Assembly (NCBI RefSeq): GCF_050633425.1
Contig: NZ_JBOEGM010000008.1
Location: forward strand, 434,001 to 498,000
Direction: 5' to 3'
From: Pelagimonas sp050633425
GTDB lineage: Bacteria > Pseudomonadota > Alphaproteobacteria > Rhodobacterales > Rhodobacteraceae
DNA: 64,000 nt
Below, one piece after another: positions 33,151 through 41,057 of the stretch. Position numbers and translations under genes: made by a program. Position 1 is the first letter of the stretch; each line of letters opens with the position of its first letter. Below the pieces are notes generated by a model, which was given only the letters and a program-made list of their open reading frames with translations, did no database searches and was not told the DNA's origin.

Positions 33151-34552
33151 ATATCTTATATCCGATGCGAAAACCGCCCCAATGACGACCACGAACCGTA
33201 ATCGGAGCAGACAAATCCTTCATGAGCACAAAGTTTCCACCGCCCATATCCCGGCGGTAAACTTGCAAAAGGAAAGGAGCCTGGTTTTGACCGGCTTTCA
33301 AGCCAACACGATCATTAAAGATGCGCCGGTTTCGACAATTCCCAGCATTCCAAACCGGATCATTGCTCTGCGGTTGTGAAAACTTTTGGTTGTGGGTCGG
33401 AAGGTACCCGTTACGGTCAATCGCCGCGCAAAACGCGATATTGGGGTCGTTTTGCAAAACGGGTTCCTGGATCGCCGGTAGGAGGCTATCAGTCAATTTG
33501 GTGAAGGCTGTTGTCACTTGTTCGGGGTTCGTTCCGGGAATCGGCTGATAGGATTCATCAAATAATTGCTCAAAGCTGATGCGGCCGCGTGACAACGCAG
33601 ATTCAAACACCTCGGAAATTCTTCCTGCCAAGTCCTGCACATGGGTAATCATTTCTGAATCGTCGCCATCCCCACCAAGCGCGACGGAGTGTTGTAGGAT
33701 GTTTTCAGAGGTATCAACCAGCGTATTACAGCGCCGCGTCGCTTCATCGACACCATTGGTCACATCTTTGACCGACGTTATAATGGTTTGAATCGCGCCG
33801 CCGACCTGATCAACAGATTCTTTGGCCGCATCCGTTTCCGATGACAGCCCATGCGCGTCATCGCGTAGGCTTCCCATTCGCTGTTCGATTTCAGACAAGG
33901 CGTGGTCTGCCTCTGCTGAACGATCCAACACTTCGTCCGCTTTTTGAGACGTGGTTTGCGCCCCTTGATGTAAACGCGCCATCCATTCCGACAATCGGGC
34001 AACCGTTGCGGAAATCGTGTCTGCGGCATCGGCGGTCTTTTGACTCAACTCACTGACCGAATCAGCAACTATTGAAAACCCTTTGCCGGCTTGTCCGGCT
34101 CGGGCCGCTTCAATTTTGGCGTTCACGGCCAGGATGTGAACCTGCCAGGCAATATCCGAAATCTCGGTATTGGACAGGCGCACCGCCTGCAACATTTCTT
34201 CAACTGTCGTACTCTCGGAATGCACCGAGCGGACCCATTCAGCGAGCTCTTGGGCATTTTGACCGTTCCTTGCGATAAACGAGGTCGATTTCTCAACCCG
34301 GTCAATAGCTTCGTCCGCAGTTTCAGTCATACGTTGTACGGCCTGAACCATACGTTCGCTATTGGTAGCAAGGTTTTTGGTGTGATTTTGCACCCCGCCC
34401 AAACTGTCCAATTGGGCGTGGCACCGATCGTCTAAGTTCTGCAAAAAACCGCCGATATCAACGGTCTCCCGGCCTAGGGATGTCGCCGCGCGTGTTAAAT
34501 GGCCAAGTTCCTCCGCTGCATTTGGCGCAGCGAGTTCCGGGGTGTGTTGCAT
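33149..34552 (-). CDS. Soluble methyl-accepting chemotaxis protein with C-terminal sensor domain
   Basis: 467 residues with no transmembrane helix. The coiled-coil signalling domain comes first (about residues 40-290), with the hairpin region DIAWQVHILAVNAKIEAARAG near 138-158. A C-terminal globular part (about 320-467) with FCAAIDRNGYLPTHN and a closing GRHWGGFRIGYK looks like a Cache-type ligand domain. Receptors with the sensor after the signalling domain are cytoplasmic or membrane-associated. No che genes lie nearby. The ATG has a GAGGCGG ribosome-binding site. Confidence 0.87.
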   Translation of the reverse strand: MQHTPELAAPNAAEELGHLTRAATSLGRETVDIGGFLQNLDDRCHAQLDSLGGVQNHTKNLATNSERMVQAVQRMTETADEAIDRVEKSTSFIARNGQNAQELAEWVRSVHSESTTVEEMLQAVRLSNTEISDIAWQVHILAVNAKIEAARAGQAGKGFSIVADSVSELSQKTADAADTISATVARLSEWMARLHQGAQTTSQKADEVLDRSAEADHALSEIEQRMGSLRDDAHGLSSETDAAKESVDQVGGAIQTIITSVKDVTNGVDEATRRCNTLVDTSENILQHSVALGGDGDDSEMITHVQDLAGRISEVFESALSRGRISFEQLFDESYQPIPGTNPEQVTTAFTKLTDSLLPAIQEPVLQNDPNIAFCAAIDRNGYLPTHNQKFSQPQSNDPVWNAGNCRNRRIFNDRVGLKAGQNQAPFLLQVYRRDMGGGNFVLMKDLSAPITVRGRHWGGFRIGYKI

Positions 34553-34609
34553 GTAACCGCCTCAATTCACATTCACCGCTTTTGATAGACGATCTTTGCA
34601 AACGGAGGA

Positions 34610-35062
34610 TTAAGCAGTTTTCGTTTCTTCAGCCTGACTTGCGGCTTCTGTCGCAGCATCCAGCGACAGAAGGATCGACGCGTGCCGGTTTTTATAGGCC
34701 GCTGCAGGGCGCAAGACTTCGAGACCTTCAAAGGGGGCTGGTGGCGTTGGCCCATCCTCTTTTAGCATGGCGCGAAGCGCATCTCGGGCCGAGGCAATCT
34801 GCTCCGCGCTACACCCCAGGATAGCCGCGCCGACAAGAGACGCCGCCGCCTGACCCAAGGCACAGGCTTTGACATCTTGGGCATAGTCAGAAACTTTGCC
34901 GTCCTGCATGCTCAGATCAACCGTTACGGTCGATCCACACAGCGGCGCACGTTTTTTCACCGAGGCACCTGGCGCATCCAATCGGCCGAGCCGCGGAATA
35001 TCTGCCGCCAATTCCAAGATTTGGCCCGAATACAGCTTGATCAGATCGTTTTCGCCGGACAT
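34610..35062 (-). CDS. IscU/NifU-like Fe-S scaffold-related protein
   Basis: 150 residues with the NifU-N fold: LIKLYSGQILELAADIPRLG at the start, RAPLCGSTVTVDL with one ligand cysteine, and VKACALGQAAASL with the second. The third ligand region reads YKNRHASILL with no cysteine, so the cluster site is incomplete relative to IscU. The ATG at 35062 has AAAGGAAAAG upstream. Divergent from hisI by 68 bp. Likely an Fe-S accessory protein; a scaffold role is uncertain. Confidence 0.75.
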   Translation of the reverse strand: MSGENDLIKLYSGQILELAADIPRLGRLDAPGASVKKRAPLCGSTVTVDLSMQDGKVSDYAQDVKACALGQAAASLVGAAILGCSAEQIASARDALRAMLKEDGPTPPAPFEGLEVLRPAAAYKNRHASILLSLDAATEAASQAEETKTA

Positions 35063-35130
35063 GGCTTTTCCTTTATCGTTATTCTCCATAAATAGGGGCC
35101 AAAGCGGCTCATGCAAAAGGTTTTTCGCCC

Positions 35131-35487
35131 ATGTCCTTCGATCCTTCGACCTTGGTCTATGATGAACGCGGGTTGATACCCTGTATCGCTCAGCAAGAGG
35201 GGACCGGCGAAGTGCTGATGATGGCGTGGATGAACGCCGCTGCCGTGGCCAAAACTCTTGAAACCGGCCGGGTCACCTATTGGTCTCGCTCTCGCCAGGC
35301 GTATTGGATCAAAGGTGAGACATCGGGGCACACACAAGCTTTGGTCGATTTGCGTGTTGATTGTGACCGTGATTGTCTTTTAGCCATTGTTGATCAACAA
35401 GGCCCGGCCTGTCACACCAATCGGCGTTCCTGTTTCTATACATCTGTTGTGGATGGAGAGACCGAATTGATGGCACCCATGGTCTAA
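35131..35487 (+). CDS. hisI: Phosphoribosyl-AMP cyclohydrolase
   Basis: Third step of histidine biosynthesis. 118 residues, the single-domain HisI form without the HisE pyrophosphohydrolase. Metal-binding features: DLRVDCDRDCLL (near residues 70-81) and GPACHTNRRSCFY (near 91-103), as well as the VTYWSRSRQAYW segment. The C-terminus overlaps the end of the convergent gluQ gene by a few bases. Confidence 0.95.
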   Translation: MSFDPSTLVYDERGLIPCIAQQEGTGEVLMMAWMNAAAVAKTLETGRVTYWSRSRQAYWIKGETSGHTQALVDLRVDCDRDCLLAIVDQQGPACHTNRRSCFYTSVVDGETELMAPMV

Positions 35488-36335
35488 AGGCCGACCATGT
35501 GTCTGATATCGCCGGGGGTTGCCCCTTCGGCACGGTACTTGGCGATGGCGCGGGCGTCGTCGCGTTTGGCCAGACGTTTGCCAGCCTCATCTCGGATCAG
35601 TTTGTGGTGATAATAGGTGGGGCTCTGCACTCTCAGATGCCGTTGAAGCATGCGTTGAATAAACGTCGCCTCAAAGAGATCGGCACCGCGAATGACATGT
35701 GTCACCTGGGAAGCGGCATCGTCCAAAACCACAGATAGATGGTAAGAGGCGGCCATCTGGGCGCGGGCAATAACCGGGTCGCCAACCTTGGACTGAAGAT
35801 AACCCATGGTCAGTTGGTGTTCACCGGCGTGCAATGGGCCAATTTCGGTGAAAGACGGCAATGGATCCAATTCGGCCTTGTCGATGTCAAAGCGTAGGGC
35901 ATCCGTCGGGAGGCGATCTTCGTAACGCCTACCTTTACATGTACCGGGATAAACAAGCCCATCGGGGCCAAACCTGGGGGTGTTCCGGGAGCCGTCTTCC
36001 TGGGGGGCAGACAGCGCAGCCTCGATGTCCCTTCGTTTGCAGCGACAGGGGTAGATAACGCCTTGTTCGGCCATGCTTGCGATGACGGCTTTGTAGTCAT
36101 CAAAGTGTTCCGACTGTCGGCGGACCGGTCCATCCCATGAAACACCCAACCAATCCAAGTCTTCGAAAATCTGATCTTCCCAAGACCTACGGGATCTTGA
36201 TTGGTCCAAATCATCTATTCGCAACAGAAACGTACCACCGGCAGCGCGGGCTTGGTCATGTGCCAAGAGGGCAGAAAATGCATGACCAAGGTGAAGCGGG
36301 CCGGTGGGAGATGGTGCGAAACGGGTGACAAACAT
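35484..36335 (-). CDS. gluQ: Glutamyl-queuosine tRNA(Asp) synthetase
   Basis: Truncated glutamyl-tRNA synthetase (283 residues, no anticodon-binding domain) that attaches Glu to queuosine in tRNA-Asp. The HIGH-like signature is PLHLGHA near residues 13-19, the zinc site CRCKR...YPGTC near 97-132 is intact, and the KMSKS-like motif is KRLAKR near 257. The tRNA-Asp pair at 19.7 kb is its presumed target. Followed by trmFO upstream on the same strand with an 8-bp gap, so two tRNA-modification genes are co-transcribed. Confidence 0.93.
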   Translation of the reverse strand: MFVTRFAPSPTGPLHLGHAFSALLAHDQARAAGGTFLLRIDDLDQSRSRRSWEDQIFEDLDWLGVSWDGPVRRQSEHFDDYKAVIASMAEQGVIYPCRCKRRDIEAALSAPQEDGSRNTPRFGPDGLVYPGTCKGRRYEDRLPTDALRFDIDKAELDPLPSFTEIGPLHAGEHQLTMGYLQSKVGDPVIARAQMAASYHLSVVLDDAASQVTHVIRGADLFEATFIQRMLQRHLRVQSPTYYHHKLIRDEAGKRLAKRDDARAIAKYRAEGATPGDIRHMVGL

Positions 36336-36343
36336 ATTGTATG

Positions 36344-37708
36344 TCAGTCTGGTGCGCTGTGTTGTTCAGGTGATGGGTTAAGCCATTCAGACCAGACGTT
36401 TTTTGCACGATCCGTATAGGCTTTGTAGCGATCTTTGCGTCCTCGCCGTCCACCTTTGAGGCCATCAACCGGACGGAACAAACCGAAATTCACATTCATA
36501 GGTTGAAAGGTTTTCGCGTCAGCACCGCCAGTGATGTGATGGATCAAAGCACCATGGGCGCTGTCTTGTGGAACCTCACTCAAGGCGGCCCCGTTCAACT
36601 CAGCAGCGGCCATCCGCCCGGCCAATAGCCCCATAGACGCCGACTCGACGTATCCCTCAACGCCGGTGACCTGTCCAGCAAAGCGAATATTAGGTTTGGA
36701 GCGCAGACGCATTTGTGAATCCAACAGGGTCGGAGAATTCAGAAATGTGTTGCGATGAATGCCGCCCAAGCGCGCGAAAGACGCATTCTCCAAGCCGGGA
36801 ATCATTTTAAAAACATCAGTTTGAGCGCCATACTTCATCTTGGTTTGGAAGCCGACAATGTTGAACAAGGTCCCCAGAGCATTGTCGCGACGCAGCTGCA
36901 CAACCGCATAGGCTTTTTCATCCGGCTTGTGTGGATTGGTCAACCCGACGGGTTTCATCGGGCCAAATCGAAGGGTTTCACGACCGCGTTCTGCCATGAC
37001 TTCTATCGGCAAGCAGCCATCAAAGTACTTGGCGGTTTCACCGTTGTGAAATTCGGTCTTGTCCGAGGCCAAAAGCGCGTCAATGAACGCCTCATATTGG
37101 TCTTTGGTCATCGGACAGTTTAGATAGGCTTTTTGCTCATCTTCGGTCTCGCCTTTGTCATAGCGTGATTGCATCCAAGCCACTGACATATCTACGCTTT
37201 CTGCGTATACAATCGGTGCGATGGCATCGAAAAAGGCCAAGCGATCCGCTCCGGTTTCGGCTTGTATCGCAGCGCCCAGTGCCTCAGAGGTCAACGGGCC
37301 CGTGGCGAAAATCCAAGTCCCTTGGTCAGGCAGCTCAGTGATTTCCTCAAAAGATGTCTCGATATTGGGATGGGCGTTTATGCGGTCCGTAATGGTTTGC
37401 GCAAAAGGATCACGATCAACAGCCAGCGCCCCGCCTGCGGGCAAGCGATGCGTCTTGGCGCTTTGCATGATCAAACTGTTTGCGGCCCGCATTTCCCAGT
37501 GCAAAAGCCCAACGGCATTTTGCTCATCATCGTCACTTCGGAAGGAATTGGAACACACCATTTCTCCAAAGTTTCCAGTACGATGCGCGAAGGTTTTCAC
37601 CTGCGGTCTCATCTCATGCAGGACAACCTGCACACCCATTTCAGCGGCCTGCCAAGCTGCTTCGGATCCGGCCATTCCACCGCCGACGATATGTAACTTT
37701 TCTGTCAT
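36344..37708 (-). CDS. trmFO: Methylenetetrahydrofolate-tRNA-(uracil-5-)-methyltransferase TrmFO
   Basis: Folate- and FAD-dependent enzyme forming m5U54 in the T-loop of tRNA. 454 residues. FAD-binding HIVGGGMAGSEAAWQAAE at the N-terminus, the TrmFO-specific MVCSNSFRSDD near residues 49-59 with an invariant Cys, and GVEGYVESASMGLLAGR near 349. Upstream partner of gluQ (8-bp gap). Confidence 0.95.
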   Translation of the reverse strand: MTEKLHIVGGGMAGSEAAWQAAEMGVQVVLHEMRPQVKTFAHRTGNFGEMVCSNSFRSDDDEQNAVGLLHWEMRAANSLIMQSAKTHRLPAGGALAVDRDPFAQTITDRINAHPNIETSFEEITELPDQGTWIFATGPLTSEALGAAIQAETGADRLAFFDAIAPIVYAESVDMSVAWMQSRYDKGETEDEQKAYLNCPMTKDQYEAFIDALLASDKTEFHNGETAKYFDGCLPIEVMAERGRETLRFGPMKPVGLTNPHKPDEKAYAVVQLRRDNALGTLFNIVGFQTKMKYGAQTDVFKMIPGLENASFARLGGIHRNTFLNSPTLLDSQMRLRSKPNIRFAGQVTGVEGYVESASMGLLAGRMAAAELNGAALSEVPQDSAHGALIHHITGGADAKTFQPMNVNFGLFRPVDGLKGGRRGRKDRYKAYTDRAKNVWSEWLNPSPEQHSAPD

Positions 37709-37777
37709 AACGCGGATGTAGAGCAGAGCGCGGCGGCTGCCAAGAGGGCGCAGGCCACGGCGCGAATTTCATCGTGA

Positions 37778-38563
37778 TTATTCAGGCCAGTCTGGCGCAC
37801 GTTTCTCCAAAAACGCAGAGATACCTTCGTTGGTGTCGCGCCAAAGCATGTTCTCTACCATAACGTCACCTGTGTATTCATAGGCTTGATCAAGAGACAT
37901 AAGCGATTGTTCATAAAAGGCTTCTTTGCCGATGGCGACAACGGAACCCAGTTTTGACGCAACCTTTTCAGCCAAGTCCTGAGCTGCCGTTGCCAGGTCA
38001 GAGGCGGGCACGCTTTGGTTGATCAATCCGAAATGTACTGCTTGGTCGGCAGAAATAAACTTGCCTGTGGTCAGCATTTCAAAGGCTTGTTTTCGCGGAA
38101 TATTCCGGCTTAGGGCCACCATGGGCGTTGAACAAAATAGCCCAATGTTAACGCCGTTGACGCCAAACCGGGTGTCATCTGCTGCGACGGCCATGTCACA
38201 GGTCGCAACAAGCTGGCAACCCGCGGCGGTCGCAATACCATGCACTTGGGCAATCACCGGTTGGGGCAGGCGTTGCAACCCTTTCATAACCTTTGCACAG
38301 CGGGTGAACAGGTCTTGAAAATAGGCGCGACCCTTGTCTTCAGCCGCCCGTCCAGCCTGCATCTCTTTGAGATCATGCCCGGCGCAAAACGCTTTGCCCG
38401 CGCCGGACAGAACGACAACTTTGGCGGTTTTGTCGGTTTTGAGGCTGTCAATTTGGCTTTGTAAGGCGGCCAGCATGTCGTCAGACAAGGCATTTAACCG
38501 CCCTGGCGCATTCATGTGCAGGTGAACAATTCCATTTGTGTCGCGACGTTCCAACATTTCCAT
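37778..38563 (-). CDS. Enoyl-CoA hydratase/isomerase family protein
   Basis: 261-residue crotonase-fold protein. The oxyanion-hole strands are present (FCAGHDLKEM near 60-69 and GIATAAGCQLVA near 109-120). The loop that normally carries the second catalytic glutamate (PEIGL/PELGI) reads GVNIGL, so hydratase activity may be lost. This resembles the ECHDC3 subgroup of uncertain function. Start supported by AAGGACAAG. Divergent from a thioesterase gene 57 bp away, which may be co-regulated. Confidence 0.85.
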   Translation of the reverse strand: MEMLERRDTNGIVHLHMNAPGRLNALSDDMLAALQSQIDSLKTDKTAKVVVLSGAGKAFCAGHDLKEMQAGRAAEDKGRAYFQDLFTRCAKVMKGLQRLPQPVIAQVHGIATAAGCQLVATCDMAVAADDTRFGVNGVNIGLFCSTPMVALSRNIPRKQAFEMLTTGKFISADQAVHFGLINQSVPASDLATAAQDLAEKVASKLGSVVAIGKEAFYEQSLMSLDQAYEYTGDVMVENMLWRDTNEGISAFLEKRAPDWPE

Positions 38564-38619
38564 CTTGTCCTTGCGCTGCCTCAGGGTAAGCCTATCGGTT
38601 CACGCACAAGGAGGAAAGT

Positions 38620-39042
38620 ATGCAGATAGTCATTGATGCCGCACAGATGGATAGCTTCTTGAAGGAGGTTTTCCCACAGGTTGATGGGATGTTTGGCATT
38701 GATCGCCTTGATGAAGATCTGCTGGTTATGCGGCTTTTTGCGCATGAAAAACATCTGCGTCCGGGCGGCACTGTATCGGGACCCGCGATGTTTTCGCTGG
38801 CGGATGTGGCGGCATATGTTGCGACCATGGCCCGTGTTGGGCGCGAAGCGTTGGCTGTGACGACCCATTGCAGCATTGATTTTATGCGTAAACCGGTTTC
38901 GGGTGCGGATGTGCTGGCCGAGGCTCGGGTTTTGAAGCTGGGCAAAACCTTGAGCGTCACAGATGTGTTGTTGTTCAGCGAAGGCAAACCGGAGCCGGTG
39001 GCGCATGCGTCGCTGACTTATTCCCTCCCGCCAAAGCGATAA
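38620..39042 (+). CDS. PaaI-type hotdog thioesterase
   Basis: 140-residue hotdog-fold protein of the PaaI/4HBT family: HLRPGGTVSGPAMFSLADVAA (about residues 46-66) is the conserved active-site helix region, with Asp in LADV and the His upstream. Family enzymes hydrolyse acyl- or aryl-CoA. AGGAGGAAAGT precedes the ATG. Divergent from the enoyl-CoA hydratase-like gene, and ended by a strong terminator. Confidence 0.87.
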   Translation: MQIVIDAAQMDSFLKEVFPQVDGMFGIDRLDEDLLVMRLFAHEKHLRPGGTVSGPAMFSLADVAAYVATMARVGREALAVTTHCSIDFMRKPVSGADVLAEARVLKLGKTLSVTDVLLFSEGKPEPVAHASLTYSLPPKR

Positions 39043-39055
39043 ACTCCGACGTGGC

Positions 39056-39103
39056 TCCCTCCCAAGAGTGGCAGTCACCCGCAGCTCTTGGGAGGGATGT
39101 TTT
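39056..39103 (+). terminator. Terminator after the thioesterase gene
   Basis: 13-bp perfect stem (39056-39068 / 39085-39097) with TGTTTTA after it, between convergent genes. Confidence 0.75.
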
Positions 39104-39968
39104 AGGGGATCAGTTTCAGGACATAGCCGGGCAGGGCGAAGGCCCCTTGATGCACCTGTGGCGTGTAATAATCCGGCGCGAGGCCCGATTCCGAAAACCG
39201 TGCTTGCAAGGTCTCCAACGGCACTTGGCGCGCGGCGCTGTCTGTGCCCCAACCAAAGGCCATTGGGCCTCCTGCATAGGTCGGCACAGTCGCCAAATAA
39301 CAGGTCGCATCCGAAAACAGGGCCTGAAACGCGCGCATTGTATTGGTAAGCTCATCCCCTTGCATAAAGGGAACGCCGTTTTGCGTAACCAGAATACCGC
39401 CGTCAGTCAGGGCGCGTTTGGCATGACCATAGAAGCTATCGGTGAACAAAACTTCGCCGGGCCCAATGGGATCGGTGCTGTCGACGATGATCACATCAAA
39501 TTTGGCGTCGGTCTGTTTCATGAACGCCGCGCCATCATCAATCACCAGGTTAAGTCGCGGGTCGTCAAACGCGCCCTGTGATAACATCGGCAGGTAGTCT
39601 TTGGAGAAGGTCACAACACCGGCATCAATTTCGACCATGGTGACATGTTCAACGGTCTTATGGCGCAGAACTTCACGCGCCATGCCGCCATCACCACCGC
39701 CGATAATCAAAACACGCTTGGCCGCACCATGGGCCAGGATCGGCACATGGGTGAGCATTTCGTGATAGACAAAATTGTCGCCCTCGGTGGTTTGCACCAC
39801 ATCATCTAACGTCAGAATGCGGCCAAAGGTGCCGTTCTGAAAAACCCGCAGGCGTTGATGATCGGTCTCGCTGTCATAGAGCATTTCGTCAATGCGTAGA
39901 CTTTGGCCGTAATCCGCATGCAGGGGTTCGCGCACCCATGTGCCGTTGCTCTTGGCGTCTGTGCTCAT
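39102..39968 (-). CDS. speE: Polyamine aminopropyltransferase (spermidine synthase)
   Basis: Transfers an aminopropyl group from decarboxylated SAM to putrescine. 288 residues with the aminopropyltransferase core: VLIIGGGDGGMAREVLRH near 86-103, EIDAGVV near 113, DGAAF near 145, and DVIIVDSTDPIGP near 157-169, containing the DSTDP motif. Start overlaps the speD stop by 4 bp (ATGA), so the pair is one operon. Confidence 0.95.
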   Translation of the reverse strand: MSTDAKSNGTWVREPLHADYGQSLRIDEMLYDSETDHQRLRVFQNGTFGRILTLDDVVQTTEGDNFVYHEMLTHVPILAHGAAKRVLIIGGGDGGMAREVLRHKTVEHVTMVEIDAGVVTFSKDYLPMLSQGAFDDPRLNLVIDDGAAFMKQTDAKFDVIIVDSTDPIGPGEVLFTDSFYGHAKRALTDGGILVTQNGVPFMQGDELTNTMRAFQALFSDATCYLATVPTYAGGPMAFGWGTDSAARQVPLETLQARFSESGLAPDYYTPQVHQGAFALPGYVLKLIP

Positions 39969-40474
39969 GCTGCCACCACATCGGTGATCAAGCCTTCGCC
40001 GCGGCGTAGGGATTTGGTCCGCACATCCTGGGTGCAGAACGCCTCTTTGAGAACATCAATCGCTAACCAAGGCTTGGCATCGCCACACATAAACACATCA
40101 AACGCGCCATACCCGATTTCGGGCCAGGTGTGGACCGAGATATGGCTTTCAGAGAGCACCGCAACTCCGCTCACCCCTTGGGGGCTGAACTTGTGGGTGT
40201 GGATATGCAAGAGCGTGGCCCCGCAAACCTCAATGATCTTACGAAAGGCGTTTTGGATGCGCGTTTCATCATCAAGACCGTGGCCATTGACCACTTCGAT
40301 GATCACATGGTTGCCGGCAAAGATGCTGTCGCCTTCGCGAATAAAATGGTCATGCCTGTTCTCATCAAGAACATCGCACGCGTGATCGTTTGCAGGGACG
40401 GGTCCCTGTGTGTCTTCCTCTTGGGCGCCTGTCGCCAGACCGTACCCCAGTTGGAAGAGGCCTGCGTCTTTCAT
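39965..40474 (-). CDS. speD: S-adenosylmethionine decarboxylase proenzyme
   Basis: Supplies the aminopropyl donor for SpeE. 169-residue proenzyme that cleaves itself to form a pyruvoyl group: the processing site is VLSESHISVHTWPE, with cleavage before the serine in SESH. Longer than the minimal bacterial class (about 120-130 residues) because of an N-terminal extension and C-terminal tail. AAGGGGAGC precedes the ATG. First gene of speD-speE. Confidence 0.93.
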   Translation of the reverse strand: MKDAGLFQLGYGLATGAQEEDTQGPVPANDHACDVLDENRHDHFIREGDSIFAGNHVIIEVVNGHGLDDETRIQNAFRKIIEVCGATLLHIHTHKFSPQGVSGVAVLSESHISVHTWPEIGYGAFDVFMCGDAKPWLAIDVLKEAFCTQDVRTKSLRRGEGLITDVVAA

Positions 40475-40611
40475 GGCGCTCCCCTTCGTTACCAGCAGTT
40501 CGTTCCAGTCGGTTCCTTAGCGCCCCCCAAAAGACTAATCGGGTTGGGATCGGTTCCGAAAGTGAGGCCCACTTAGGGCCTAGTTTTGAGTCGATCAAGG
40601 GATTTCATTTA

Positions 40612-40653
40612 CCAAAACCCAAAAATCCGGATGTGGGGGACACCACATCCGGA
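40612..40653 (-). terminator. Terminator of the DUF1127 gene
   Basis: 11-bp perfect stem (40626-40636 / 40643-40653) followed on the minus strand by TTTTTGGGTTTT, about 80 bp past the DUF1127 stop. The remaining 40475-40611 sequence upstream of speD holds no gene I can support. Confidence 0.75.
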
Positions 40654-40734
40654 AGTGACGCGCCGGGGATACGACGCGACGGGCGGTCCAACTGGAGATG
40701 AAGTGCCGCCCTAAATGCTGTTATCCCTGAGGAA

Positions 40735-40962
40735 TTACCCTTGCCAGAAATGGCGTTGCGCTTCGGTCTTGGCTTGATCCAGAGACACGCCGATATCGCG
40801 CAATTGGTGATCGTTCAGGTGATGTAGCGCCGTTCGTGTGCGCTGTCGGATGGTCCACTTCGTCAACAGCACTGCCGCTTTGACCGCGAAACCAGCAAGT
40901 GTCGGCACATTGCGTGTCGATTCAAGATAGGCGAGGGCGGGGCGTAGTGATGTCTGTGTCAT
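40735..40962 (-). CDS. DUF1127 (YjiS-like) small protein
   Basis: 75 residues with the C-terminal DUF1127 motif, ALHHLNDHQLRDIGVSLDQA, found in small basic alphaproteobacterial proteins that have been linked to RNA turnover and phosphate or nitrogen stress. A helical N-terminal part precedes it. The ATG at 40962 is preferred to an upstream one ten codons earlier. Divergent from a MocR regulator; the shared 95-bp gap holds a dyad and promoter. Confidence 0.87.
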   Translation of the reverse strand: MTQTSLRPALAYLESTRNVPTLAGFAVKAAVLLTKWTIRQRTRTALHHLNDHQLRDIGVSLDQAKTEAQRHFWQG

Positions 40963-40983
40963 GGTTTCATCCTTTGAATTGTA

Positions 40984-41011
40984 TTGACACAATGATGATC
41001 ATTGCAATAAT
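40984..41011 (+). promoter_or_regulatory. Promoter with overlapping dyad for the MocR gene
   Basis: TTGACA (40984-40989), 16 bp, AATAAT (41006-41011): a good sigma-70 promoter. The spacer contains the perfect dyad CAATGAT-g-ATCATTG (40990-41004). A regulator bound there would block the promoter, consistent with autorepression and joint control of DUF1127. Confidence 0.6.
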
Positions 41012-41057
41012 TGTTCTGATACATATTGAAGAACAAAAGGTCGATAGAAACATTGTA

